Shown here: in pieces, positions 1 to 8,596 of the stretch
Layout of the letters: each line of letters opens with the position of its first letter
Position numbering within the stretch: the first letter of the stretch is position 1
Origin: Flexivirga oryzae
Lineage (GTDB): Bacteria > Actinomycetota > Actinomycetes > Actinomycetales > Dermatophilaceae
Direction: 5' to 3'
Length of the DNA stretch: 64,000 bases
Assembly (NCBI RefSeq): GCF_014190805.1
Contig: NZ_JACHVQ010000006.1
Coordinates: 1-64,000 of the forward strand
Notes under the pieces: generated by a model
What the model was told of the DNA's origin: nothing
The model's database searches: none
What the model saw: the letters and a program-made list of their open reading frames with translations, nothing else
Translations under genes and position numbers: made by a program

Positions 1-998
1 CGCACCACGGCCCTGACGTCGACGGTCGCCGCGGCGCCGGTGCGGATCGAGAAGACGTAGTCGCGTGTCGTGCCGGTTCCGTCCTGGTGGGTCCGCACCG
101 CCCTGGTGGACTTCACCGCGTGATCGCCGTCGATCGTCACCGCAACCTTCGGTGTCCCGTCCAGCTCGTACTCCGCGACCCGTCCGTCGGCACGCCGCAC
201 GGCCGGTGTGTCGGCCACGTGGACGCCCGCGCCGGTGACCACGACCCACTCGCGACCCGCGGGGGCCCAGCCCAGCCCGTCGACGTACGGCGCCCGGGTC
301 ATCAGGCGGGCCTCGGCGGTGCAGAACCACCAGTACCCGGACCTCTCGTCGGCCGGCTGATCCTGCGTCTGAGACACCTGCGCGCTCGCCGGCCGCGGCC
401 GGTAGAGCGAGGCGAAGGCGCCCAGCCGGCGCTCACCACTGACCAACGAGACCGACTGGGTCCGTCCCTCGAACGTCACGGTCAACTGCACGTCCGCGGC
501 GTCGCCAGGCACCGCGACCAGTGCCTGGTTGCGGTCGTCGTCACCGGCCGTGGACGAGCCCTGCGCGGGTGCCTTGACCGCCCGGTCGACGACGACCGAG
601 GTCGTCTTCGACCGCACGGCAAGGCGACTCGCGTGGTCACCTGTGTCGGGTGCACCGTCGGACGACGACCGGGTGGCCGACCACGTGACGTGAACCAGTT
701 GCCCGTCACGCGGAGCCTTCGCCTCGACCGAGCCACCGGTTTCGTCGCTCGACGCCCGCTGCCCCACCGCCACGCTGACCGACAGGACGCTGCCGGGCAG
801 CTGGAAGCTGAGGTCGTGCTCGTAGGTCGCGTCCGACAGCGAGTAGTCGCCCTGCAGCGAATCGCCCACCGCCATCCGGCCCCTGTCGTCCTCGTGCCGC
901 CCGAGCAGCAGCGCGCTCAGCGCGACCGCGACGACCAGCAGCAGCGCGACCGCGATCACCGAGCGGCGGCGCCACCAGCGCAGTTCGTGGGTGTTCAC
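1..998 (-). CDS. Array protein B1, single-pass membrane protein (3' end outside window)
   Basis: The gene starts with GTG at 998 and stays open to the window edge, so roughly the last 25 residues are missing judging from its paralogue at 4219-5337. The N-terminus (NTHELRWWRRR) precedes one hydrophobic segment at about residues 14-33, which predicts an N-in membrane anchor with an extracytoplasmic domain. It carries the array signature YVDGLGWAPAGREWVVV and one Cys in the segment YWWFCTAEA just before it. Its N-terminus is almost that of the gene starting at 5337, 4339 bp away, which makes it that gene's partner in a segmental duplication. No family is recognised and the function is unknown. 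Confidence 0.75.
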   Translation of the reverse strand, partial: MNTHELRWWRRRSVIAVALLLVVAVALSALLLGRHEDDRGRMAVGDSLQGDYSLSDATYEHDLSFQLPGSVLSVSVAVGQRASSDETGGSVEAKAPRDGQLVHVTWSATRSSSDGAPDTGDHASRLAVRSKTTSVVVDRAVKAPAQGSSTAGDDDRNQALVAVPGDAADVQLTVTFEGRTQSVSLVSGERRLGAFASLYRPRPASAQVSQTQDQPADERSGYWWFCTAEARLMTRAPYVDGLGWAPAGREWVVVTGAGVHVADTPAVRRADGRVAEYELDGTPKVAVTIDGDHAVKSTRAVRTHQDGTGTTRDYVFSIRTGAAATVDVRAVV

Positions 999-1047
999 AA
1001 CACCATGGACGTCGTGTCGCGGCCCACCGTTCCGCCATCCGACGCCG

Positions 1048-2067
1048 TCAGACGCCCGGGTAGGTGACGACCGTGGACACGTCGACCCGGTAGGTCGCGG
1101 GTGCGCTCTTCCACTCGCTGGCCCGCCGATCGAGCGTGGTCGGCAGCTGGTAGTCCAGCCGGACCCGCGCATCCTTGGTGGCCGGGACGAGCCAGGCGCG
1201 CGCGGCGAGGCGGACCGCGTCGCCGATGACCTGGTCCGGACCTGCGACACGCGCCGGTTTCGCCATACCCGCCACCGAGAGGGTGGCACTCGGCCGACCG
1301 GACGGCACGTAGCGGGCCCCCTCGTGGAGGTTCTTCGGGTAGATCGAGACGTCGCGTTCGGACCGGGTGACGGTGGCACCGTGCACGATCAGCCACTCCT
1401 TCCCCGCCGGCGCCGCACCCAGACCTGCGACGTAGATGCTGCGGGTCACGTAGAAGTCGCAGTGCACCCAGGAGAACCGCTTGTCCGAGTCGTCCCGGCA
1501 CGGGAACTCCTCGGAACTCTTCACGGTGCGCGGCGACGGCCCGCCATGCACGGACCGGACGGTGCGCCCGGCGAAGCGTGCCTCCACGTAGGAGTCGGTG
1601 CCGTCACCTTTCACCACGAACAGCACCGACCCGCCGTCGTCAGCGAACCCCACCGAGGTCGCGATCGGGTAGCGCCGACCGCCGGACACCAGGGTCAGGT
1701 CGGTGCCGGGATCGCGGCGCTGGAGAGCGGTCGCGGCCGGCCACACCGACGGCGGTGTGTAGAACTGGTCGCCACTCCACGACACCTCGACGAGCGCCGC
1801 CCCGTGCGGTGCGGTGATCTTGTGGCCGTAGCCACCGACCTCCGGACCGATGCCGATCGTCAGGTCCAGTGGACCGAACGGGGTCTGCACCGTGGCCCGA
1901 TTGTCGGCCAACTGGTCGGCGAACACCGTGGGGTGGTCGAAGCGGTCACCGACGTGGACGCCGGCCCGCTCGTGCACCCACCAGCCGATCGTCGCGGCGG
2001 CCAGCACCACGATCAGCGCCAGGACCAGCCACCTGCCGCGGTGCCGGGTTGGGGTTGCGGAGTTCAT
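1048..2067 (-). CDS. Array protein A2, single-pass membrane protein
   Basis: This 339-residue protein of unknown function starts at ATG 2067, which overlaps the TGA of the gene upstream (ATGA), so the two are probably translationally coupled. A much longer open frame extends upstream but runs through a neighbouring gene. The hydrophobic segment is at about residues 13-30. The rest is predicted extracytoplasmic and beta-rich, with Cys190 and Cys203 flanking RDDSDKRFSWVH (possible disulfide) and the signature YVAGLGAAPAGKEW at 212-225. It is closely related to the gene at 5383-6414, whose start lies 4347 bp away. It has no recognised domain. Confidence 0.75.
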   Translation of the reverse strand: MNSATPTRHRGRWLVLALIVVLAAATIGWWVHERAGVHVGDRFDHPTVFADQLADNRATVQTPFGPLDLTIGIGPEVGGYGHKITAPHGAALVEVSWSGDQFYTPPSVWPAATALQRRDPGTDLTLVSGGRRYPIATSVGFADDGGSVLFVVKGDGTDSYVEARFAGRTVRSVHGGPSPRTVKSSEEFPCRDDSDKRFSWVHCDFYVTRSIYVAGLGAAPAGKEWLIVHGATVTRSERDVSIYPKNLHEGARYVPSGRPSATLSVAGMAKPARVAGPDQVIGDAVRLAARAWLVPATKDARVRLDYQLPTTLDRRASEWKSAPATYRVDVSTVVTYPGV

Positions 2068-3173
2068 CGGGCACCTCCGACCGTCGGGTCGACCGCGGGC
2101 GGATAGGCGCTGCTCGTGCTCAGAACCATGGTGGCGGTCTTCGGGGCGTGGGCGTCGCCGCCGGTGCGCCTGGTGGTCGCCCGGACGACCGTGTCGACGG
2201 TGAACCCGGCGCCACGGACGACGGAGAACACGTAGTCGCGGGAGACGTACCTGCGGTTGCTGACCGTACGCACCTGCTCCGCGCCGAGCGTCTTGCGTGG
2301 AGCATGACCGTTCACGGTGGTCACCGCCCTCGGAGTCCCACTGGTGGAGTACTCGGCGTAGCCCTTGCCTGCGCTCCAGGTCACCGGGTCGTGCGTGTCG
2401 ATGTCGTAACCGGCTCCCAGGACCACGACCCATTCCCGGCCCGCGGGCGCCCAGCCCAGGCCCGAGACGTAGGGCGTCCGCAGGACGGTGCCACGGTCGG
2501 CGCGCCCGGACCAGCTGAACGGTGAGTCCGGGTCCTTCGGCTGGTGCTGGTCGATCGGCAACGCGCTGAGCGAGCCGCTCCCCGCCGGCGGGTACAACGA
2601 CGCGAAGGAGCCCATCGTGCGTCGGCCGCCGATCAGTCGCACGGTCTGCGTGCGACCGGCGAACTCGGCGACCAGTTCCACGTCGGACGGCCGGCCCGGG
2701 AGTGCGACGACCTTCTCCGGCCCACCGTCGTCGTCCGAGGACGCCGGTTTCGGCCGCAGGTCCGCGTCGACGACGACGGTTCTGCCGGCTGACCTGATCG
2801 ACAACCGGGTGGGCTGCTTGCCCTGGGTTCGCCTCGGAGCGCCCGTCGAGGTCCAGGACAGGTCGACCAGCAGACCGCCCTTCGGCGCGCGGATCGTGCC
2901 GTCCGAGCCGTCGTCGGAGTCCTCCTGCTGACCGCGCTGCCCGATCTCGACGCGCACGTCGATCTGCGCGTTCGGCACGACGAGGTCGGCGCTGGTGTCG
3001 ACCTCGCCGTCCGAGATGGAGTAGCCCCCGCTGCGGGTCGCCCCGGCAGCGAGGCGGTCCTTGTTCGAATGGCGTATGACGAGGCCGGTCACCACCGCCG
3101 CGAGCGCCACGGTGAGGACGACGGCGACGATCCACCGGCGACGGTGTCCACCGGATGCTGCTAGGTCGGGCAT
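2064..3173 (-). CDS. Array protein B3, single-pass membrane protein
   Basis: The start is set at ATG 3173, just before MPDLAASGGHRRRWIVAVVL; the longer open frame upstream lies over another gene. The product is 369 residues with a membrane segment at about 14-32, followed by IRHSNKDRLAAGATRSG. That stretch is identical in the gene at 6411-7493 apart from flanking changes. The middle is acidic (EDSDDGSDG). The signature YVSGLGWAPAGREWVVV is present, but the Cys seen in B1 and B5 is replaced (SPFSWSGRAD). It overlaps A2 by 4 bp. The function is unknown. Confidence 0.75.
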   Translation of the reverse strand: MPDLAASGGHRRRWIVAVVLTVALAAVVTGLVIRHSNKDRLAAGATRSGGYSISDGEVDTSADLVVPNAQIDVRVEIGQRGQQEDSDDGSDGTIRAPKGGLLVDLSWTSTGAPRRTQGKQPTRLSIRSAGRTVVVDADLRPKPASSDDDGGPEKVVALPGRPSDVELVAEFAGRTQTVRLIGGRRTMGSFASLYPPAGSGSLSALPIDQHQPKDPDSPFSWSGRADRGTVLRTPYVSGLGWAPAGREWVVVLGAGYDIDTHDPVTWSAGKGYAEYSTSGTPRAVTTVNGHAPRKTLGAEQVRTVSNRRYVSRDYVFSVVRGAGFTVDTVVRATTRRTGGDAHAPKTATMVLSTSSAYPPAVDPTVGGAR

Positions 3174-3178
3174 CACGC

Positions 3179-4222
3179 TCACACCCCTGGGTACGTCGTG
3201 GTCGTGGACACGTCGACCAGGTGTGTCGACGGGGCGCCGTGCCAGTAACTGTGTGCCGGCACGATCCTGGTGGGCAACCGGTAACGCAGCCGCACAGTGG
3301 CCGACTTCTGCGCCGGGACCAGCCAGGCCCGGGTCGCCACCCGCACCGAATCCCCGATCACCGTGTCCGAACCCGCGACACGCGGTTTCGCGGACACACC
3401 GTCGACCGTGACGGTGACGGCCGGCGGGCCGCTCGGGGCGTATTCGGCGCGCTTCGAGTCGTCGTGGGCGTCCCGCACGCGGACGTTCTGGTCGTACCGC
3501 GTCGCGCTCGCGCCCTGGACGACCAGCCATTCCTTGCCTGCGGGTGCCACGCCCAGGCCTGCCACGTAGACGCCCCGGTGGACCGGCAGCGTGCAGTCGA
3601 CCCAGGAGTACGTCCTCTTCGAGGTGTCCTGGCACCCTGCGTAACCCTGGCTGCGCACCGTCCGGGGCGTGTTCGGGCCGGGGGCCGAGGTGAACGTGCG
3701 GCCGCCGAACCTGCTCTCCACCCGGGCGTCCGATCCGTCACCGGCGACGACGATGATCGCCGATGACCCGCCGTCCGACATCACCACCGCATCGGCGAGC
3801 AGGTAGCGGTGACCCCCGGTGACCAGGGTCAGTGTCGTCCCCGGGTCGCGCCGGTCGCGCGGAGTGCTCGTCGGCCATACAGGAGGCCCGTCGTAGATGA
3901 GCCCCGGTGACCAGGTCACCCTGACCAGGCTGGCGCCGTCCGGCGCGCGCACCCGGTCGTCACGGCTGCCGATCTCGCGCCCGGTGCCGATGGTGACGGG
4001 CAACGACCCGAACGCCGTCTGCACCTCGGCCCGGTGTTCGGTCAACTGGTCGACGAAGACCATGACACCGTCGAGGTGCTCCCCCGCCGCGAGGTGATGC
4101 CGTTCGTGCGAGGACCGGGCGATACCGCCCACGACCAGGGCGACCGCCACGACCGCCGCGGCCGCTGCCGCGAACCACCGCCCGCGGTGCCGGCGGAACG
4201 CACCGGCCTGCTGCCCGCTCAT
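3179..4222 (-). CDS. Array protein A4, single-pass membrane protein
   Basis: This is a 347-residue A-type array member. A basic N-terminus (FRRHRGRW) is followed by an alanine/valine-rich membrane segment at about residues 16-33 and an extracytoplasmic domain. It has the paired cysteines of A-type proteins (GCQDTSKRTYSWVDC) and the signature YVAGLGVAPAGKEWLVV. It ends 5 bp before B3 and its start overlaps the stop of the gene at 4219-5337. Its counterpart in the second repeat unit appears to be the gene at 7493-8569, which starts 4347 bp away, shares the stretch TLTLV-GGHRY and is otherwise strongly diverged. No function is assigned. Confidence 0.72.
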   Translation of the reverse strand: MSGQQAGAFRRHRGRWFAAAAAAVVAVALVVGGIARSSHERHHLAAGEHLDGVMVFVDQLTEHRAEVQTAFGSLPVTIGTGREIGSRDDRVRAPDGASLVRVTWSPGLIYDGPPVWPTSTPRDRRDPGTTLTLVTGGHRYLLADAVVMSDGGSSAIIVVAGDGSDARVESRFGGRTFTSAPGPNTPRTVRSQGYAGCQDTSKRTYSWVDCTLPVHRGVYVAGLGVAPAGKEWLVVQGASATRYDQNVRVRDAHDDSKRAEYAPSGPPAVTVTVDGVSAKPRVAGSDTVIGDSVRVATRAWLVPAQKSATVRLRYRLPTRIVPAHSYWHGAPSTHLVDVSTTTTYPGV

Positions 4223-5337
4223 CGGCTCACCCGCGGCGCAGGGTCGACCACTGCCGGCGCGCTCAGGGTCTTGCCGACCCGGACGGTGGTCCTGGCCGGG
4301 GCGTGCCGGTCCTCGCCCTTCCCGCGTTTCGCGGGCACCACGGCCTCGACCTCGACCGTCGCCGCGTCACCGGTGTGGATCGAGAAGACGTAGTCGCGTG
4401 CCGTGAGGAGTCTGTCCTTGGTCGGTTGTGCGGCGCTCACGGACGTCTCCGGGTGCTCGCCGTTGACGGTCACCGTCACCTGCGGCTTCCCGTCCCGCTC
4501 GTAGCCCGCCAGCCGGCCACCCTCGATCCACTCCGCCGGACGGTCGGACGCCCGGACCCCCGCCCCGCTGACCACCACCCACTCGTGTCCGGCCGGGGCC
4601 CAGCCCAGGGCGTCGACGTAGGGCGTACGCGTCAGACCGTTGACCTCCGCGTGACAGAACCACCGGTACGGGGACTGCCCGTCGGTCGGCTGGTCCCGGG
4701 TGAGGGACACCTGCGCCCCCGCCGCCCGCGGTCGGTAGAGGGACGCGAAGGCGCCCAGCCGCCGCTCGCCGCTGGCGAGGGAGATCGACTGGGTGCGCCC
4801 CTGGAACGTCACGGTCACCTGCAGGTCCGCGAGTTCGCCGGGGACCGCGACCAGCGCCTCGTGGCGGTCGTCGTCGCCGGAGCCGGCCGAGCCCACCACG
4901 GGCGCCGTGATCGCCCGGTCCAGCACGACCGAGGTCGTCCTCGACCGCACCGCAAGGCTGCTGGTGTGGTCGCCCGTGTGAGGGGCGCCGCCGAGCCACG
5001 GCCCGGAAACCGACCATTCGAGGTGCACCAGCTGCCCGCCGTGCGGTGCCTTGACCCGCGTGACGTCATACGTCTTGTCGTCGACCAGCGCTGCCCGCTG
5101 CCCCACCTCTGCGTTGATCATCACGCTGGCACCGGGCACCACGAGCTGGAAGGTCCGGTAGAGCGAGGTGTCGGACACCGCGTAGTCGCCCGGCCGGGAG
5201 GTCCCCGCCGCCATCCGGCCCTTGTCCCCCTGGTGCCGCACGAACAGCACCGTGCTCAGCGCGACCGCGACGACGAGGAGCAACGCCACCCAGAGTGCGG
5301 GGCGGCGGCGCCACCAGCGCAGTTCGTGGGTGTTCAC
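4219..5337 (-). CDS. Array protein B5, single-pass membrane protein
   Basis: This 372-residue protein starts at GTG 5337 (NTHELRWWRRRPALW) with a membrane segment at about 14-33. It repeats B1 closely: the same N-terminus, the same segment GERRLGAFASLYRPR, the single-Cys stretch PYRWFCHAEV and the signature YVDALGWAPAGHEWVVV. The Gly of the signature is replaced by Ala here. The stop overlaps the A4 start by 4 bp. A 45-bp gap separates it from the gene upstream, one of the larger gaps in the array, so an internal promoter is possible. The function is unknown. Confidence 0.75.
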   Translation of the reverse strand: MNTHELRWWRRRPALWVALLLVVAVALSTVLFVRHQGDKGRMAAGTSRPGDYAVSDTSLYRTFQLVVPGASVMINAEVGQRAALVDDKTYDVTRVKAPHGGQLVHLEWSVSGPWLGGAPHTGDHTSSLAVRSRTTSVVLDRAITAPVVGSAGSGDDDRHEALVAVPGELADLQVTVTFQGRTQSISLASGERRLGAFASLYRPRAAGAQVSLTRDQPTDGQSPYRWFCHAEVNGLTRTPYVDALGWAPAGHEWVVVSGAGVRASDRPAEWIEGGRLAGYERDGKPQVTVTVNGEHPETSVSAAQPTKDRLLTARDYVFSIHTGDAATVEVEAVVPAKRGKGEDRHAPARTTVRVGKTLSAPAVVDPAPRVSR

Positions 5338-5382
5338 ATCACGATGGACGTGTCGTCACGGCATACCGTTCCGCCCTCGTCA

Positions 5383-6414
5383 TCAGCCCGCGACGCCCGG
5401 GTAGGTCGCGACCATGGAGACGTTGACCCGGTAGGTCGCGGGCGCGCTCTTCCAGTCGCTGTCCCGCCGATCGAGCGTGGTCGGCAGCTGATAGCTCAGC
5501 CGGATCCGCGCATCCCGGGTGGCGGGGATCAGCCAGGCCCGCGCGGCAAGGCGGACGGCGTCACCGGTGATCTGGTCCGAACCGGCGACCCGTGCCGGCT
5601 TCCCCAGACCCGCCACGGAGAGCGTCGCGGTCGGCGGACCGGACGGCAGGTATCGCGCTTCCTTGCTGTGGTCGGCGGGTTGGAAGGTCGACACCTGGTG
5701 TCGCGAGCGGGTGACCGTGGCGCCGTCGACGACCAGCCACTCCTTGCCGGCGGGGGCCGCACCCAGACCTGCGACATAGATGCTGCGGGTCATGTCGAAG
5801 TCGCAGTGCACCCAGGAGAACCGCAGGTGCGAGTCGTCCAGGCACGCGAGGTCCGCGGGAGGTTGGGCCGTGTCCCTCCGCTGCGGCCTGCCACGCACCG
5901 ATCGGACCGTGCGCCCGGCGAAGCGCGCCTCCACGTGGGCATCGGTGCCGTCGCCCTGCACCACCACCAGCACCGAGCCGCCGTCGTCGGCGTACCCGAC
6001 GGACCTGGCGATCGGGTAGCGCCTGCCGCCGGACACCAGAGTCAGGTCGGTGCCGGGGTCGCGGCGCCGTCGAGGTGTCGCGGTCGGCCACACGATCGGC
6101 GCCGGGTAGAGCGTTTCACCGTGCCAGGACACCTCGACGAGGGCCGCGCCGTGCGGTGCCGTGATCGTGTGGCCGCTGGCACCCGCTTCCGGGCCGATGC
6201 TGATCGTCAGGTCCAGCGGACCGAACGGGGCGTCCACCGTGGCGTCGTTGTCGGCCAATTCGCCGGTCATCACGGTGGGGTCGGCGAACCGGTCACCCAC
6301 GCGAACACCGGAACTCTCATGCACCCACCAGGCGATCGCCGCGGCCGCCAGCACCACGACCAGTGCCGTGACCAGCCACCGCGTGCGGTGCGTGGTCGTC
6401 ATGGAGCTGTTCAT
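5383..6414 (-). CDS. Array protein A6, single-pass membrane protein
   Basis: This 343-residue A-type protein is the closest relative of A2: both begin MNS and share RWLV, the WWVHE junction after the membrane segment, and PFGPLDLTI. The membrane segment covers about residues 13-30. The paired cysteines lie in ACLDDSHLRFSWVHCDF and the signature is YVAGLGAAPAGKEWLVV. Its ATG at 6414 overlaps the stop of the gene at 6411-7493 (ATGA). The high identity to A2 at an offset of 4347 bp is direct evidence of segmental duplication. The function is unknown. Confidence 0.75.
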   Translation of the reverse strand: MNSSMTTTHRTRWLVTALVVVLAAAAIAWWVHESSGVRVGDRFADPTVMTGELADNDATVDAPFGPLDLTISIGPEAGASGHTITAPHGAALVEVSWHGETLYPAPIVWPTATPRRRRDPGTDLTLVSGGRRYPIARSVGYADDGGSVLVVVQGDGTDAHVEARFAGRTVRSVRGRPQRRDTAQPPADLACLDDSHLRFSWVHCDFDMTRSIYVAGLGAAPAGKEWLVVDGATVTRSRHQVSTFQPADHSKEARYLPSGPPTATLSVAGLGKPARVAGSDQITGDAVRLAARAWLIPATRDARIRLSYQLPTTLDRRDSDWKSAPATYRVNVSMVATYPGVAG

Positions 6415-7493
6415 CGGGTGCCTCCGACCGTCGCGTCGACCGCGGCCGGGAACTGGCTGCTGGTGCGCAGGAGCATTCGGGCGGTCGCCGGGGCGCGCGT
6501 GTCACCGCTGGTGCGCTTGGTCGTGACGTGGACGACCGTGTCGATCGTGAAGCCGTTGCCGCGGGCGACGGAGAAGACGTAATCGCGTGAGCCGTGCAGG
6601 TAGAAGTTCGTCACCGTGCCCGGGTGCTCTGCACCCACCTTCTTCTCGGGCGGGCGCCCGTCCATGGTGACCGTCACCTTCGGCGTTCCGACGGTCGAGT
6701 ACCTGGCGTATTCGTCGCCGACGGTCCAGACGACCGGGTCGAGTGCGTCGATGCTGTAACCGGCTCCCTGGACGAGGATCCAGTCACGCCCCGTCGGTGC
6801 CCAGCCCTGACCCGAGAGGTAGGGCACCCGGACCACCTGGCCGCCGTTGGCCTGTCCGGTCCAGCGGAACGGTGACCTGGGGTCCACCGGCTGGTCCTGC
6901 CCGATCGGTCGCGAAGTCAGCAGGCCGGGTGCTGCCGACAGGTACAGCGGTGCGAAATCGCCCATCGTGCGCCTGCCACTCACCACTCGCACCACCTGGC
7001 TGCGACCGGCGAAATCAGCAACCAGCTCCACATCCGACGGCCGGCCCGGGAGCGCGACGACCTGCTCCGGCGCGTCGCTGTCGTCCTCGGCGGACGCCGG
7101 CCGCGGCCGCAGCGACGGATCCAGCACGACGGTCCGGCCACCCGACCGGACCGACAGACGCGTCGGTTCCGTTCCCTGGTAGTTCGTCGGGATACTGGTC
7201 GAGGTCCACGACAGGTCGACCAGTACGCCGCCCTTCGGCGCGCGGATCGTGACGTCCGAGTCGTCGTCGGAGTTGTGTCGGTACCCCCGTTGCCCGATGT
7301 CGACACTCACCCGGATCTGGGCGTTCGGCACCATGAAGTCGTCGTCGTTGCTGGAGCCGGCCGAGATCGAGTAGTCGCCGCTGCGGGTCGCCCCGGCAGC
7401 GAGGCGGTCCTTGTTCGAGTGGCGTATGACGAGGCCGGTCACCAGCGCGAGCGCGACGACGACGGCCGCGCCGATCAGGACGCTGCGACGCAT
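6411..7493 (-). CDS. Array protein B7, single-pass membrane protein
   Basis: The start is taken at ATG 7493 (MRRSVLIGAAVVV), whose A of ATG overlaps the upstream TGA; the open frame continues upstream through another gene. The 360-residue product has a membrane segment at about 5-22 followed by the same juxtamembrane stretch as B3. The signature is degenerate (YLSGQGWAPTGRDWILV), with a Gln and a Thr at otherwise conserved positions. The Cys of B1 and B5 is absent (SPFRWTGQAN). The offset to B3 is 4320 bp. The function is unknown. Confidence 0.75.
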   Translation of the reverse strand: MRRSVLIGAAVVVALALVTGLVIRHSNKDRLAAGATRSGDYSISAGSSNDDDFMVPNAQIRVSVDIGQRGYRHNSDDDSDVTIRAPKGGVLVDLSWTSTSIPTNYQGTEPTRLSVRSGGRTVVLDPSLRPRPASAEDDSDAPEQVVALPGRPSDVELVADFAGRSQVVRVVSGRRTMGDFAPLYLSAAPGLLTSRPIGQDQPVDPRSPFRWTGQANGGQVVRVPYLSGQGWAPTGRDWILVQGAGYSIDALDPVVWTVGDEYARYSTVGTPKVTVTMDGRPPEKKVGAEHPGTVTNFYLHGSRDYVFSVARGNGFTIDTVVHVTTKRTSGDTRAPATARMLLRTSSQFPAAVDATVGGTR

Positions 7494-8569
7494 CACCAGA
7501 CCACCGTGATCTTCGCGTGTTTCGGGTAACCACTGACGTGGCCCTGCACGTAGTCGACCGGCGCGACGAACGTCGTGGAGCGCCGGACGTGCACCGTGCC
7601 GGCGGAGTGTGGCACCTTGAACACCGCTACGGGCGTCCACCAGGTGCCGAGTTCGACGCGCCCCTTCTTCAGCACTTTCACCGCCGGTCTGCCGTCGACC
7701 CGCTGGCTGCCGGTGATCTTCGCGATCTGCTTGAAATAGTCGACGTACGCCGACGAGTCCCGCGACGGCCGCCAGCGCACATCGTTGGACAACCGGATGT
7801 AGCCGCTGTCGACGACCACCCAGTCGCTGCCTTTCGGTGCCCAGCCGAGCCCGTCGACATAGGCCAGCCGGATCGCGCTGCCACCGTTGTCACTGGTCTG
7901 CCATTGCAGTTTCGCCCTGGGCTTCGCGCTGGGCGCCCCGTCGCCGACGACCGGGCTCCAGCCGCCGCTGTTGTAGAGCAGATCGGCGCGTCCGGCGCGC
8001 CGCGTGCCGGTCGTCGGGTCCACGGACTGCGTCACGCCGGCATACGTGGCCTCGATCCGCAGGTCGTCACCGTCGCCGTCGACCGCGATCACCGCGGAGC
8101 CGTCCACGAGAGCGTCGGTGCGGAACGTGTCGAGCCGATACCGGTGCCCGCCGGCGACCAGCGTGAGCGTCACGGGGTGATTGCCGCCGATGTCGACCGC
8201 GCCGACGGTCTGCGCGCTCGCGTTCGACCCGCTGTCCCACTCCACCTCGACGAACCGGCCGCCCAGCGGCGCGCGCACCTCCCGCGAGCCGGGTGACCCG
8301 ACGGACGCCTCACCCGCCGGCCCGGTGACCTCCACCTGCACCAGCCCGGACGGCACCCTGATGTCGACGGTGTGCCGGTCGCCGTAGACGTAGCCGGATG
8401 CTCCGAACCGCTGCCCCACGTGCGCCCGGTTGTGCAGCACGGCCACGGCCGCGACGCCTCCGGTGGCGGCGAGCACGAGTATGACGATCCCACCGATCAG
8501 CCACCAACGGTGGGGACGGTGTGCCGCTTCGCGCTCCTCAGTCACGACGCTTCGACTCGCGCGGGCCAC
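7493..8569 (-). CDS. First gene of the membrane-protein array, diverged member
   Basis: This 358-residue protein is the promoter-proximal member, 27 bp after the stop of the prs-like gene, so the array may be read from the same transcript. A membrane segment lies at about residues 24-45 after a basic HRPHRWW. The extracytoplasmic part keeps TLTLVAGGHRY and the signature YVDGLGWAPKGSDWVVV but is otherwise the most diverged copy. GTG 8569 is used here; a second GTG 24 bp further in would also give a reasonable anchor, and neither has a strong ribosome-binding site. It matches A4 in position within the duplicated unit. The function is unknown. Confidence 0.7.
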   Translation of the reverse strand: MARASRSVVTEEREAAHRPHRWWLIGGIVILVLAATGGVAAVAVLHNRAHVGQRFGASGYVYGDRHTVDIRVPSGLVQVEVTGPAGEASVGSPGSREVRAPLGGRFVEVEWDSGSNASAQTVGAVDIGGNHPVTLTLVAGGHRYRLDTFRTDALVDGSAVIAVDGDGDDLRIEATYAGVTQSVDPTTGTRRAGRADLLYNSGGWSPVVGDGAPSAKPRAKLQWQTSDNGGSAIRLAYVDGLGWAPKGSDWVVVDSGYIRLSNDVRWRPSRDSSAYVDYFKQIAKITGSQRVDGRPAVKVLKKGRVELGTWWTPVAVFKVPHSAGTVHVRRSTTFVAPVDYVQGHVSGYPKHAKITVVW

Positions 8570-8596
8570 CGGTGGTTCCGGCCCGCGGACCGCCGG

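Noticed and set aside
1048..3135. 695-codon minus-strand frame covering two array genes
   Set aside because: Only the part from ATG 2067 encodes the anchored array protein; upstream it is an Arg/Gly-rich shadow of the gene at 2064-3173.
4303..6582. 759-codon plus-strand frame
   Set aside because: It runs antisense to two conserved array genes and has the Arg/Gly/His-rich composition of high-GC shadow frames.
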